From contig JBBPYA010000259.1 in the NCBI GenBank assembly GCA_038200385.1, positions 1 through 21,157 on the forward strand: DNA of 21,157 bases, given 5' to 3'. The notes beneath the pieces are model-generated. The model saw nothing but the letters and a program-made list of their open reading frames with translations, was not told the origin of the DNA and made no database searches. The stretch is from JBBPYA01 sp038200385. Its GTDB lineage: Bacteria; Actinomycetota; Actinomycetes; Mycobacteriales; Geodermatophilaceae. The translations under genes were made by a program, and so were the position numbers. Shown piece by piece: positions 1 through 6,178 of the stretch (its first letter is position 1; the number at the start of each line of letters is the position of its first letter).

Positions 1-8
1 GTGCGGGC

Positions 9-92
9 ATGAGCGAGCGCAGCGAGCGAGTCCTGGGTGTTCATGCCCTTCCCGCGCAGCGGGTCACCGGCCGAAGGACGGTGCGGGCATGA
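9..92 (+). CDS. Mini-ORF 1 inside the tandem repeat (27 codons)
   Basis: This frame starts ATGAGC at 9 and encodes a 27-residue peptide beginning MSERSERV and ending TVRA, closed by TGA at 90-92. The stop overlaps the ATG at 89-91 of the next unit as ATGA. No ribosome-binding site can be seen for this copy because it would lie left of the window. The peptide is Arg-rich and low in complexity and I recognise no function in it. It may be an untranslated by-product of the repeat, or a leader peptide that feeds ribosomes to ddl. Confidence 0.3.
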   Translation: MSERSERVLGVHALPAQRVTGRRTVRA

Positions 93-172
93 GCGAGCGC
101 AGCGAGCGAGTCATGGGTGTTCATGCCCTTCCCGCGCAGCGGGTCACCGGCCGAAGGACGGTGCGGGCATGA
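89..172 (+). CDS. Mini-ORF 2 inside the tandem repeat (27 codons), overlaps ddl start
   Basis: Second copy of the MSERSERV peptide frame, with one Leu-to-Met change from the C33/A113 difference. It is preceded by GAAGGA at 73-78, 10 bases before its ATG, and ends with TGA at 170-172, which overlaps the ddl ATG at 169-171. This is the usual geometry of translational coupling. Because 80 is not a multiple of three, each unit shifts frame by one base and still ends in ATGA. Expression of the peptide itself is unproven. Confidence 0.35.
   Translation: MSERSERVMGVHALPAQRVTGRRTVRA
153..158 (+). promoter_or_regulatory. Ribosome-binding site of ddl
   Basis: GAAGGA lies 10 bases before the ATG at 169. 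It fixes the ddl start there rather than at in-frame GTG 37, which would add 44 residues encoded by repeat DNA with no family counterpart. Confidence 0.6.
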
Positions 173-1248
173 GCCGGATCCGGGTCGCGGTCGTCTTCGG
201 CGGCCGCAGCGCCGAGCACGCCATCAGCTGCGTGTCGGCCGGCAACGTCATGCGCGCACTGGACCCGGAGCGCTACGACGTGGTCCCGGTCGGGATCACC
301 CGCGCCGGCTCCTGGGTGCTGGCGCCCAACGATCCCCATGAGTTGCAGATCCAGGACGGTCGGCTGCCGGAGGTCGGCGGTGGCACCGCGGTCGTCCTGT
401 CCGGCGACCCGGCGTCCCGGGGGCTGCTCGTACTCGACCCCGCGGCCGGCCCGTCCGCGCTGGCCTCGGTCGACGTCGTGTTCCCGGTGCTGCACGGCAG
501 CTACGGCGAGGACGGCACGATCCAGGGACTGCTGGAGATGGCCGGCATCCCCTACGTCGGGGCCGGGGTGCTGGCCAGCGCGGCCGGCATGGACAAGGAG
601 ATCACGAAGAAGCTGCTGGCCGCGGACGGGCTCCCGGTCGGCCGCTACGCCGTCCTGACCGCGACCGGTGAGCTGCCCGACGTCGAGCGGCAGCGGCTCG
701 GGCTGCCGGTGTTCGTCAAACCGGCCCGGGCCGGCTCCAGCATCGGCATCAGCAAGGTCACCGACTGGTCGCAGCTGCCGGCCGCCGTGGACACCGCGCG
801 GGCCGTGGACCGCAAGGTGATCGTCGAGGCAGCGCTGGTCGGCCGGGAGATCGAGTGCGGGGTCCTGGAGGGCGTGGACGGCGGGCCGCCGGAGGCCAGC
901 GTCCCCGGGGAGATCAGGCTCGTCGGCACCCACGAGTGGTACGACTTCGAAGCGAAGTACCTCGACGACGCCTGCGAATTCGACGTTCCGGCCGTCCTGG
1001 ATCCGATGCTGTGCGACCGGCTGCGGGAGCTGTCCTGCGCGGCGTTCACGGCGCTGTCCGCCGAGGGTTTGGCGCGGGTGGATTTCTTCGTCACCGACGA
1101 AGGCCCGGTGGTCAACGAGGTGAACACCATGCCCGGCTTCACCGAGATCTCGATGTTCCCCCGGCTGTGGGCGGCCACCGGCCTGGACTACCCGGCCCTG
1201 ATGGACCGCCTCATCCGGTCGGCGTTGGCGCGGAACTCGGCGCGCTGA
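169..1248 (+). CDS. ddl: D-alanine--D-alanine ligase
   Basis: This ATP-grasp enzyme joins two D-alanines in the cytoplasm to make the dipeptide that ends the peptidoglycan stem peptide. The 359-residue product has the family landmarks in order: an N-terminal VVFGGRSAEHAIS, HGSYGEDGTIQG near residue 109, the ATP-grasp strand PVFVKPARAGSSIGISKV, the omega-loop EWYDFEAKY, and the Mg/ATP motif NEVNTMPGFTEIS near 316-328. Its length is normal for the family. The ATG at 169 is chosen from GAAGGA 10 bases upstream and from the start of homology at RIRVAVVFGG. The ATG overlaps the stop of a repeat-encoded mini-ORF. The 3' end overlaps the convergent DUF3515 gene by 38 bases; a ddl/DUF3515 pairing is also known in mycobacteria (Rv2981c/Rv2980). 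Confidence 0.96.
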   Translation: MSRIRVAVVFGGRSAEHAISCVSAGNVMRALDPERYDVVPVGITRAGSWVLAPNDPHELQIQDGRLPEVGGGTAVVLSGDPASRGLLVLDPAAGPSALASVDVVFPVLHGSYGEDGTIQGLLEMAGIPYVGAGVLASAAGMDKEITKKLLAADGLPVGRYAVLTATGELPDVERQRLGLPVFVKPARAGSSIGISKVTDWSQLPAAVDTARAVDRKVIVEAALVGREIECGVLEGVDGGPPEASVPGEIRLVGTHEWYDFEAKYLDDACEFDVPAVLDPMLCDRLRELSCAAFTALSAEGLARVDFFVTDEGPVVNEVNTMPGFTEISMFPRLWAATGLDYPALMDRLIRSALARNSAR

Positions 1249-1756
1249 GCACCGGCAGCCGCTCGGCGAGGACCGTGCTCAGCACGGCCACCGGATCGGA
1301 GTTGCGCTCCGGCGGCACAAGCACGTCGACGTAGACCGCCCGGTTGACCGCGGTCCAGAGCACCCCGGCGGACTGCTGCTTGGCGAGCCAGGCCACCTGG
1401 TTGATCTGGATCAGCTGGGACGTCGGCCCCAGCGCGGCGGGGGGCGGGACCCCGCAGCGCAGCACGACCGGGGGCTCACCCCAGGCCACGGCGTACGGCG
1501 AAGCCGAGCGGACCGGGCGGGCCGGCGCGCCGTCCAGCTGCAGCGGCAGCCCTCCGAGCAGGCCGGGGCACAGCTGGTCCGCTTCGGGTGCCAGCGGCGG
1601 GGTGTCGAGCACCAGCGGCGGCAACTCGGTGTTGCCGGCGGTCGTCGGTGCCGGCGGGGTCGTTGGCGCCGGGGTGGAGGACAGGTTGAACAGCAGGGCG
1701 AGGACGACGAAGACCGGGACCGCGATCGCCGTCGCGAGCAGGGCCGGGCGGTTCAG
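1211..1756 (-). CDS. DUF3515 family membrane-anchored protein
   Basis: Probable exported protein of unknown function, about 181 residues. Read from CTG at 1756, residues 5-25 form a hydrophobic segment (ALLATAIAVPVFVVLALLF). A Pro/Thr/Ala linker follows, then the DUF3515 core with two cysteines (QLCPGLL and LRCGVPPP), the AVAWGEPPVVLRCG stretch and a conserved NQVAWL. The only standard start in frame is TTG at 1624, which would remove the membrane segment typical of the family. CTG 1754-1756 overlaps the upstream Lrp stop as CTGA and is the best-placed alternative. The family call rests on the motifs and the ddl/thiL neighbourhood. The 3' end overlaps ddl by 38 bases. The start is uncertain; the core (1211-1624) is secure. 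Confidence 0.75.
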   Translation of the reverse strand: MNRPALLATAIAVPVFVVLALLFNLSSTPAPTTPPAPTTAGNTELPPLVLDTPPLAPEADQLCPGLLGGLPLQLDGAPARPVRSASPYAVAWGEPPVVLRCGVPPPAALGPTSQLIQINQVAWLAKQQSAGVLWTAVNRAVYVDVLVPPERNSDPVAVLSTVLAERLPVLSAPSSAPTPTG

Positions 1757-1986
1757 AGGTGGACGACCGGGCAGGTCAGCGTCCGGGTGATGCCGTCGAC
1801 GCCCTGGACCTTGGCCACGACCAGCTTGCCCAGCTCGTCGACGTTGCGGGCCTCAGCGCGGACGATCACGTCGTACGGGCCGGTCACGTCCTCGGCGGCG
1901 GTGACACCCTTGATGTCGGCGACCGCGCTCGCTACGGCGGCAGCCTTGCCGACCTCGGTCTGGATGAGGATGTAGGCCTGGACCAC
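1753..1986 (-). CDS. Stand-alone Lrp/AsnC ligand-binding (RAM) domain protein
   Basis: A 77-residue protein made only of the ligand-binding and oligomerisation domain of Lrp/AsnC regulators, with no DNA-binding helix-turn-helix. The N-terminus reads VQAYILIQTEVGKA; the TGPYDVIVRAEARNVDELGKLV stretch and the ending GITRTLTCPVVHL are typical of the small actinobacterial family. Such proteins may sense amino acids or modulate full-length Lrp regulators; the exact role is unknown. GTG at 1986 is chosen because AAGGGCAGG lies 3-4 bases upstream on the minus strand and the product starts at the family's usual point. Its stop overlaps the proposed start of DUF3515, suggesting co-translation. It is divergent from thiL across about 63 bases. 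Confidence 0.88.
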   Translation of the reverse strand: MVQAYILIQTEVGKAAAVASAVADIKGVTAAEDVTGPYDVIVRAEARNVDELGKLVVAKVQGVDGITRTLTCPVVHL

Positions 1987-2049
1987 GACCTGCCCTTTCG
2001 TCGTCGGGTGGGGGAGCGGGTAGAACCTACTCCAGCGCGGCGCCACCCG
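1987..2049. promoter_or_regulatory. Divergent intergenic region between Lrp-like gene and thiL
   Basis: Short divergent spacer that should hold promoters for both directions. On the minus strand TAGGTT (2029 down to 2024) fits the actinobacterial -10 pattern TANNNT and would give a leader of about 30 bases before GTG 1986. No clear -35 is visible on either strand, and I cannot assign the thiL promoter. Confidence 0.3.
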
Positions 2050-3030
2050 GTGCCGTCGGGGCGACCGGTCAGGAGGTCCACCATCACTGTCGGCGACATC
2101 GGCGAGTTCGGGTTGATCGAACGGGTGACCGAGCGGCTCGTCGGGGGACCGGCGTGCCTGCTCGGGCCCGGTGACGACGCGGCGATAGTCCGGGTGCCGG
2201 ACGGGCGGGTGGTGGCGACCACGGATCTGCTGGTCGAGGGCTGCCACTTCCGTCGCGACTGGTCCTCCGCGGCCGATGTCGGGACCAAGGCGGCCGCCCA
2301 GAACCTCGCGGACGTGGCCGCGATGGGCGCCGTCCCGACCGCGGTCCTCGTCGGATTCGCCTGCCCACCCGACCTGCCTACGGCGTGGGTCGAGGAGTTC
2401 GCCGCGGCCTTCGACGAGGAGTGCGCCGTGGTGGGGGCGCTGCGGGTCGGCGGCGACGTGAGCCGCAGCCCGACCGTGACGGTGGCGGTGACCGCGCTGG
2501 GCGACCTGGACGGGCGGGCCCCGGTGACCAGAGGCGGCGCCGAGCCCGGCGACGTCGTGGCCCTGACCGGGCGGCTGGGCTGGTCGGCGGCCGGGCTCGC
2601 CGTACTCAGCCGGGGCTTCCGCTCCCCGGCCCCGGTCGTGGCCGCCTACCGGCGCCCCACCCCGCCCTACGCGGAGGGACCGGTCGCGGCCCGCTGCGGG
2701 GCGAGCGCCATGTGCGACGTCAGCGACGGTCTGGTGCAGGACCTGGGCCACCTGGCCACCGCGAGCGCGGTTCGGATCAGCCTGGAGACCGCCCGGCTCG
2801 AGGTCGGGCCGCGCCTGGTCGACGTCGGGCGCGCGCTGAACGTGGACCCGATGCGCTGGCTGCTGACCGGCGGGGAGGACCACGCCCTGGTCGCGACGTT
2901 CCACTCCGCCCGGGACGTACCCGCCGGATGGACCGTGATCGGCCGGGTGGACGAGGGTGCGGGCGTGCGTGTCGACGGTGCGGCGTACCCGCTGCCGGGT
3001 TGGGATTCGCTGCGCCCGGCCCGGCCGTGA
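2050..3030 (+). CDS. thiL: Thiamine-monophosphate kinase
   Basis: ThiL phosphorylates thiamine monophosphate with ATP to give the cofactor thiamine diphosphate. Motifs in order: VGDIGEFGLIERV at the N-terminus, GPGDDAAIV (metal/ATP binding), TTDLLVEGCHFRRDWSSA, DVGTKAAAQNLADVAAMGA, RVGGDVSRSPTVTVAVTALG, AMCDVSDGLVQDLGHL and LLTGGEDHALVATF. With the GTG at 2050 the protein is 326 residues. That GTG has no ribosome-binding site and adds 11 residues absent from usual family starts. A perfect AGGAGG at 2071-2076 lies six bases before an in-frame ATC at 2083, where the protein would begin TVGDIGEFG after the initiator, exactly as in homologues. The real start may therefore be ATC 2083. Function is secure. 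Confidence 0.93.
   Translation: MPSGRPVRRSTITVGDIGEFGLIERVTERLVGGPACLLGPGDDAAIVRVPDGRVVATTDLLVEGCHFRRDWSSAADVGTKAAAQNLADVAAMGAVPTAVLVGFACPPDLPTAWVEEFAAAFDEECAVVGALRVGGDVSRSPTVTVAVTALGDLDGRAPVTRGGAEPGDVVALTGRLGWSAAGLAVLSRGFRSPAPVVAAYRRPTPPYAEGPVAARCGASAMCDVSDGLVQDLGHLATASAVRISLETARLEVGPRLVDVGRALNVDPMRWLLTGGEDHALVATFHSARDVPAGWTVIGRVDEGAGVRVDGAAYPLPGWDSLRPARP
2071..2076 (+). promoter_or_regulatory. Consensus Shine-Dalgarno AGGAGG inside the annotated 5' end of thiL
   Basis: A full AGGAGG is followed by TCCACC and then ATC at 2083, in frame with thiL. Six-base spacing is optimal. No ATG, GTG or TTG is placed where this site could serve it, so it either marks a rare AUC start or is a coincidence inside codons for Arg-Arg. 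Confidence 0.45.
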
Positions 3031-3046
3031 CCGGGTGGGCAGCGGC

Positions 3047-3553
3047 GTGCTGATCCGAGCCGTCCCGTTCGGCGACCCGGTGGCCCAGGACCTGATCGTG
3101 CGGGTCCAGGAGGAGTACGTGCTGCGCTACGGCGGCCCGGACGCGACCCCGGTCGACCCGGCAGAGTTCACGGCCCCGGACGGGGTGTTCCTCGTGGCCT
3201 CCGACGGGCCGGCCGTGCTCGGCTGCGGCGGGTGGCGCGCGCACGGTCCGGGACGGGCCGAACTCAAGCGGATGTACGTCGTGCCGCAGGCCCGTAGGCG
3301 GGGCGTCGCCCGCGCCCTGCTGACCGAGCTCGAGCGCTCCGCCGCGGCGGCCGGCAGGGGTGTCCTGGTGCTGTTCACCGGCCTCGCGCAGCCGGAGGCC
3401 ATCGCCCTGTACGAGGCGCGCGGCTACCGGCCGATGCCGGGATTCGGGCCGTACCGGGACTTCCCGGAGGCGCGCTACTACAGCCGGGACCTGACCGCCG
3501 ACGATCCGGCCCCCGCGGAGCAGGGACCCGGCGCTTCCGGATCACTACAGTGA
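3047..3553 (+). CDS. GNAT family N-acetyltransferase
   Basis: Predicted acetyl-CoA-dependent N-acetyltransferase of 168 residues; substrate unknown. The acetyl-CoA-binding motif A is visible as LKRMYVVPQARRRGVARALL (residues about 73-92), followed by the C-terminal GNAT stretch EAIALYEARGYRPMPGFGPY. GTG at 3047 (MLIRAVPFG) is preferred over GTG at 3035 because homology begins at IRAV; a GGTGGG stretch lies 8 bases upstream. It starts 16 bases after thiL and is probably co-transcribed. The RRRGVARAL loop matches the Q/R-x-x-G-x-G/A pyrophosphate loop. No substrate can be inferred from context. Confidence 0.88.
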   Translation: MLIRAVPFGDPVAQDLIVRVQEEYVLRYGGPDATPVDPAEFTAPDGVFLVASDGPAVLGCGGWRAHGPGRAELKRMYVVPQARRRGVARALLTELERSAAAAGRGVLVLFTGLAQPEAIALYEARGYRPMPGFGPYRDFPEARYYSRDLTADDPAPAEQGPGASGSLQ

Positions 3554-3599
3554 GTGCCCCGACGAGCGGCTACCCAACTGAGTCGGCCGGAGGTGCGGC

Positions 3600-4235
3600 A
3601 TGGGTGTCATCACGATCTCGGCGTCGTACGGCGCGCTGGGCAGTGCGGTCGGCCCGGAGGTCGCCCGGATCCTGGGGCTGCCGTTCGTCGATCGCGCCAT
3701 CCCGGCCTCGGTGGCGCACAAGCTCGGGGTCTCGCTCGACGACGCCGAAGCCAAGGACGAGACGGTCGCCAGCGGGCTGTGGCGGCTGATCTCGTCGATG
3801 GCGCTGGTGCCGGACCTGTCCGGCACCGCGCCGGCCGGTCAGTTCCCGGTCCCGGACGACAACGCCTTCCGCGAGCAGACCGAACGGGTGCTGGGCGAGA
3901 TCGCCGTCAGCACCGGCGGGGTGATCCTCGGCCGGGCCGGCGCCCGGGTACTGGCCGACCTGCCCGATGCCCTGCACGTCCGCCTGGACGGGCCGGCCGA
4001 CGCCCGGTTGCTGATCGCCCGGGAGCACGCCGCGCCGGGGGAGGAGATCGACCTGGACACCCTGCGGGAGAACGACGCGGCGCGGGTGGCGTACTGGCGG
4101 CACTTCTACCGTAGCGACCCGCACGACTGCCGGCAGTACCACCTGGTGGTCAACTCGACGCAGTTCCCGCAGGACACCGTGGTCGGGCTCATCGTGACCG
4201 CAGCGAGAGCCCGCGGGATCGGGCACCGCAGCTGA
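3600..4235 (+). CDS. Cytidylate kinase-like family protein
   Basis: A 211-residue stand-alone protein of the cytidylate-kinase-like family (the group covered by Pfam Cytidylate_kin2). The N-terminus MGVITISASYGALGSAVG sits where kinases carry the phosphate-binding loop but lacks the Lys-Ser/Thr of a classical Walker A, as members of this family generally do. GLPFVDRAIP, GGVILGRAGARVLADLPDALHVRL and HLVVNSTQFPQDTVVGLIV follow the fold of nucleoside-monophosphate kinases. The start is supported by GGAGGTG 6 bases before ATG. True CMP kinase activity is unproven; a different small-molecule kinase or a regulatory role is possible. It converges on rpmB with only 30 bases between stops. Confidence 0.82.
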   Translation: MGVITISASYGALGSAVGPEVARILGLPFVDRAIPASVAHKLGVSLDDAEAKDETVASGLWRLISSMALVPDLSGTAPAGQFPVPDDNAFREQTERVLGEIAVSTGGVILGRAGARVLADLPDALHVRLDGPADARLLIAREHAAPGEEIDLDTLRENDAARVAYWRHFYRSDPHDCRQYHLVVNSTQFPQDTVVGLIVTAARARGIGHRS

Positions 4236-4258
4236 CGCAGCGAGCCTGCCGTCGACCG

Positions 4259-4273
4259 GCGGCGCTCAGCCGC
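4259..4273. terminator. Short hairpin between convergent cytidylate-kinase-like gene and rpmB
   Basis: Stem GCGGC/GCCGC (4259-4263 with 4269-4273) around loop GCTCA, with a second small stem GCCG/CGGC at 4248-4260. There is no T-run on either side. It lies in the only 30 bases between two convergent stops, so a bidirectional termination role is possible but weakly supported. Confidence 0.25.
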
Positions 4274-4457
4274 GGGTCACCTTGCCGGCCTTGAGGCACG
4301 ACGTGCAGACGTTCATCCGGCGCCGGGTGCCGGGCTTGACCATCGCCCGCACGGACTGGATGTTCGGATTCCAGCGGCGATGGGTGCGGCGGTGGGAGTG
4401 CGAGACGGACATCCCGAAACCCGGGCTCTTGCTACACACATCGCAGACCGCTGCCAC
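4266..4457 (-). CDS. rpmB: 50S ribosomal protein L28, zinc-binding form
   Basis: L28 is a 63-residue component of the large ribosomal subunit. The sequence starts MAAVCDVCSKSPGFGMSVSH, continues with the basic HRRTHRRWNPNIQSVR and ends CTSCLKAGKVTRG. Cysteines 5, 8, 51 and 54 form two CxxC pairs, so this is the zinc-ribbon (C+) version; many actinobacteria keep a cysteine-free paralogue elsewhere for zinc starvation. GTG at 4457 is set by AGGAG nine bases upstream on the minus strand. It is transcribed divergently from the DAK2-domain gene, the usual actinobacterial arrangement. Confidence 0.97.
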   Translation of the reverse strand: MAAVCDVCSKSPGFGMSVSHSHRRTHRRWNPNIQSVRAMVKPGTRRRMNVCTSCLKAGKVTRG

Positions 4458-4515
4458 GTCGATTCACTCCTGGAGAAAGGTGCGACCCGCGCCGTCCGGT
4501 GCAGGGCCGTTGGCC

Positions 4516-4521
4516 AGGCTA
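4516..4521 (-). promoter_or_regulatory. Possible -10 element of rpmB
   Basis: On the minus strand TAGCCT (TANNNT pattern) would start a transcript near 4509, giving a leader of about 50 bases that contains the AGGAG site. A partial -35, TTGGGC (4546 down to 4541), lies 19 bases upstream, longer than ideal. Confidence 0.35.
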
Positions 4522-4565
4522 CCGGAGCGGCTCGCTGCGCGCCCAATTCCGCCCGGGCCCGTGAC

Positions 4566-4571
4566 TACGCT
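4566..4571 (+). promoter_or_regulatory. Possible -10 element giving a leaderless DAK2-gene transcript
   Basis: TACGCT (TANNNT) ends six bases before the ATG at 4578, which puts the expected first transcribed base at the start codon. No Shine-Dalgarno sequence precedes this ATG, which fits leaderless translation, common in actinobacteria. There is no good -35. Confidence 0.4.
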
Positions 4572-4577
4572 CGGGCC

Positions 4578-6176
4578 ATGGTGCCGACCCTGGACGCCGC
4601 CACCGTGCGGCGCTGGTGCTCGGCGTGCGTCGACGCCCTGGACTACCACCGCGAGGAGATCGACGACCTCAACGTGTTCCCCGTGCCGGACGGCGACACC
4701 GGGACCAACCTGCTCCTGACGCTGCGCGGCTCGGCCGACGCCGTACGCCGGGAGCTGTCCGCCGACGCCGCCGGGACGGTCGCCGCGATGGCGCGTGGTG
4801 CCTTGCTCGCCGCCCGCGGGAACTCCGGTGTCATCGTGAGCCAGGTGCTGCGCGGGCTGGCCGAGGGGCTGTCGGCCGCCGGGTCGCGGCCGGGGGGAGC
4901 GGCGCTGGCCGACGGCCTGGGCCGGGCCGTGACGCTGGCGTACGACGCGGTCGCCGAGCCCGTCGAGGGCACCGTCCTGACCGTCCTGACGCAGGCCGCC
5001 GCCGGGGGCGCCGGGGCCGGCGACGACCTGCGGGAGGTCGCCGCGGCCGCCAGCGCCGCCGCGGTCGAGGCCCTCGAGCGGACCCCTGAGCAGCTGCCCG
5101 CCCTGGCCCGCGCCGGGGTCGTCGACGCCGGCGGCCGCGGCCTGGTGGTCCTGCTGGACGCGCTGGCGGGGACCCTGCTCGGCCGGAGCGGGGTCCACCC
5201 GCCGGCGACCCGGCAGCCCCGGGACACCCGCGCCCTGGAGCGCACCCGCGAGGCCGGCTCCGAGGCGTTCGGCTACGAGGTGACCTACCTGCTCGACGCC
5301 GACCCGGGGGCGGTCGGCCGGCTGCGTGCGGACCTGCTCGGTCTCGGCGACTCGCTCGTGGTGGTCGGGTCGGGGGACGGGCTGTGGAAGGTGCACGTGC
5401 ACGTCAACGACGTGGGCGCCGCGATCGAGACCGGCGTGCGGGCCGGGCACGTCGAGGACATCTCGGTGACCCGGTTCCGCGATCAGATCGAGGCCGGGCG
5501 CTCGGGGGCGTGGTCGGGGCGGGCCGTCGTCGCCGTGGCACCGGGGGAGGGTCTCGGCGAGCTGTTCGAGGCCGAAGGCGTCCGGGTCGTCACCGGTGGC
5601 CCGACGAGCCATCCCTCCACCGCGCAGGTGCTCGACGCGATCCGCGGGACCGCGGCGGCGGAGGTGGTGCTGCTGCCCAACCACGGCAACGTCGCGGCGG
5701 TCGCCAACGCAGCCGCCGCGCAGGCCCGCCACGGCGGCCAGGACGTCGCCGTGGTCCCGACCCGGTCCCCGGTGCAGGGGCTGGCGGCCGTCGCCGTCTC
5801 CGACCGGGAGCGGCGCTTCACCGACGACGTCATCGCGATGGCCGAGGCCGCCGCCGCCACCCGCTGGGCGGAGGTGACCGTCGCGGTCCGCGACGCGATG
5901 ACCTCGGCCGGGCGCTGCCGGGCCGGGGACGTGCTCGGTCTGGCCGAGGGTGACGTCGTCCTGATCGGGCCGGCGCTGCCACAGCTGTGTTGCGACCTGG
6001 TCGACCGGTTGCTGCTCTCCGGTGGGGAGATGGTCACCCTGGTCGTCGGCAGCCAGGCTCCCGCCGGATTGGACGACGCGCTCACCGCCCACCTCAAGCG
6101 GGCCCATCCGGTCGTCGAGACGGTCCTGTACCAGGGCGGCCAGCCGCACTACCCCCTGCTGCTGGGGATCGAGTAG
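4578..6176 (+). CDS. DAK2 domain protein, FakA/YloV-like kinase subunit
   Basis: A 532-residue protein with an N-terminal DhaL/DAK2 ATP-binding domain (about residues 8-200) and a C-terminal region resembling FakA, the ATP-binding subunit of bacterial fatty-acid kinase. The metal/nucleotide motif NVFPVPDGDTGTNLLLTL has its aspartates at 38 and 40; RGNSGVIVSQ, GTVLTVLTQAA and VDAGGRGLVVLLDAL follow. The middle GYEVTYLLDADPGAVGRLR and WKVHVHVNDVG belong to the FakA-type second domain. In Firmicutes FakA works with DegV-like FakB fatty-acid carriers to make acyl-phosphate; a partner is not in this window, so the substrate here is inferred. ATG 4578 is favoured. Next to recG, its usual neighbour in actinobacteria; the recG start is two bases after its stop. 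Confidence 0.88.
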   Translation: MVPTLDAATVRRWCSACVDALDYHREEIDDLNVFPVPDGDTGTNLLLTLRGSADAVRRELSADAAGTVAAMARGALLAARGNSGVIVSQVLRGLAEGLSAAGSRPGGAALADGLGRAVTLAYDAVAEPVEGTVLTVLTQAAAGGAGAGDDLREVAAAASAAAVEALERTPEQLPALARAGVVDAGGRGLVVLLDALAGTLLGRSGVHPPATRQPRDTRALERTREAGSEAFGYEVTYLLDADPGAVGRLRADLLGLGDSLVVVGSGDGLWKVHVHVNDVGAAIETGVRAGHVEDISVTRFRDQIEAGRSGAWSGRAVVAVAPGEGLGELFEAEGVRVVTGGPTSHPSTAQVLDAIRGTAAAEVVLLPNHGNVAAVANAAAAQARHGGQDVAVVPTRSPVQGLAAVAVSDRERRFTDDVIAMAEAAAATRWAEVTVAVRDAMTSAGRCRAGDVLGLAEGDVVLIGPALPQLCCDLVDRLLLSGGEMVTLVVGSQAPAGLDDALTAHLKRAHPVVETVLYQGGQPHYPLLLGIE

Positions 6177-6178
6177 CG

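Larger units (their letters stand above)
1..174 (+). repeat. 80-bp tandem repeat upstream of ddl (two full copies plus a 14-base third)
   Basis: Bases 1-80 and 81-160 are identical except at position 33 (C) versus 113 (A). Bases 161-174 repeat the first 14 bases of the unit before diverging into ddl. Each unit contains a GAGCGAGCGCAGCGAGCGAG block, a short hairpin CCCGC-GCA-GCGGG (51-63 and 131-143), a GAAGGA ribosome-binding site (73-78 and 153-158) and the start ATGAGC. The array may continue left of the window. The GAGCGAGCGCAGCGAGCGA motif is, from memory, widespread in actinobacterial intergenic regions; this could not be checked here. Confidence 0.95.

Noticed and set aside
37..168. N-terminal extension of ddl to GTG 37
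   Set aside because: The added 44 residues are encoded by the tandem repeat, read in different frames in the two copies, and match nothing in D-Ala-D-Ala ligases; the ATG at 169 has its own ribosome-binding site.
1..174. CRISPR array
   Set aside because: The units are directly adjacent 80-bp copies with no unique spacers and no cas genes nearby.
1759..2049. Long plus-strand frame upstream of thiL
   Set aside because: It is antisense to the Lrp-like gene and its codons show no ThiL homology; high GC content leaves such frames open by chance.
4464..6149. Long open frame on the minus strand opposite the DAK2 gene
   Set aside because: Shadow of the real gene: composition is His/Gln/Arg/Gly-rich, with no recognisable motif and no ribosome-binding site.
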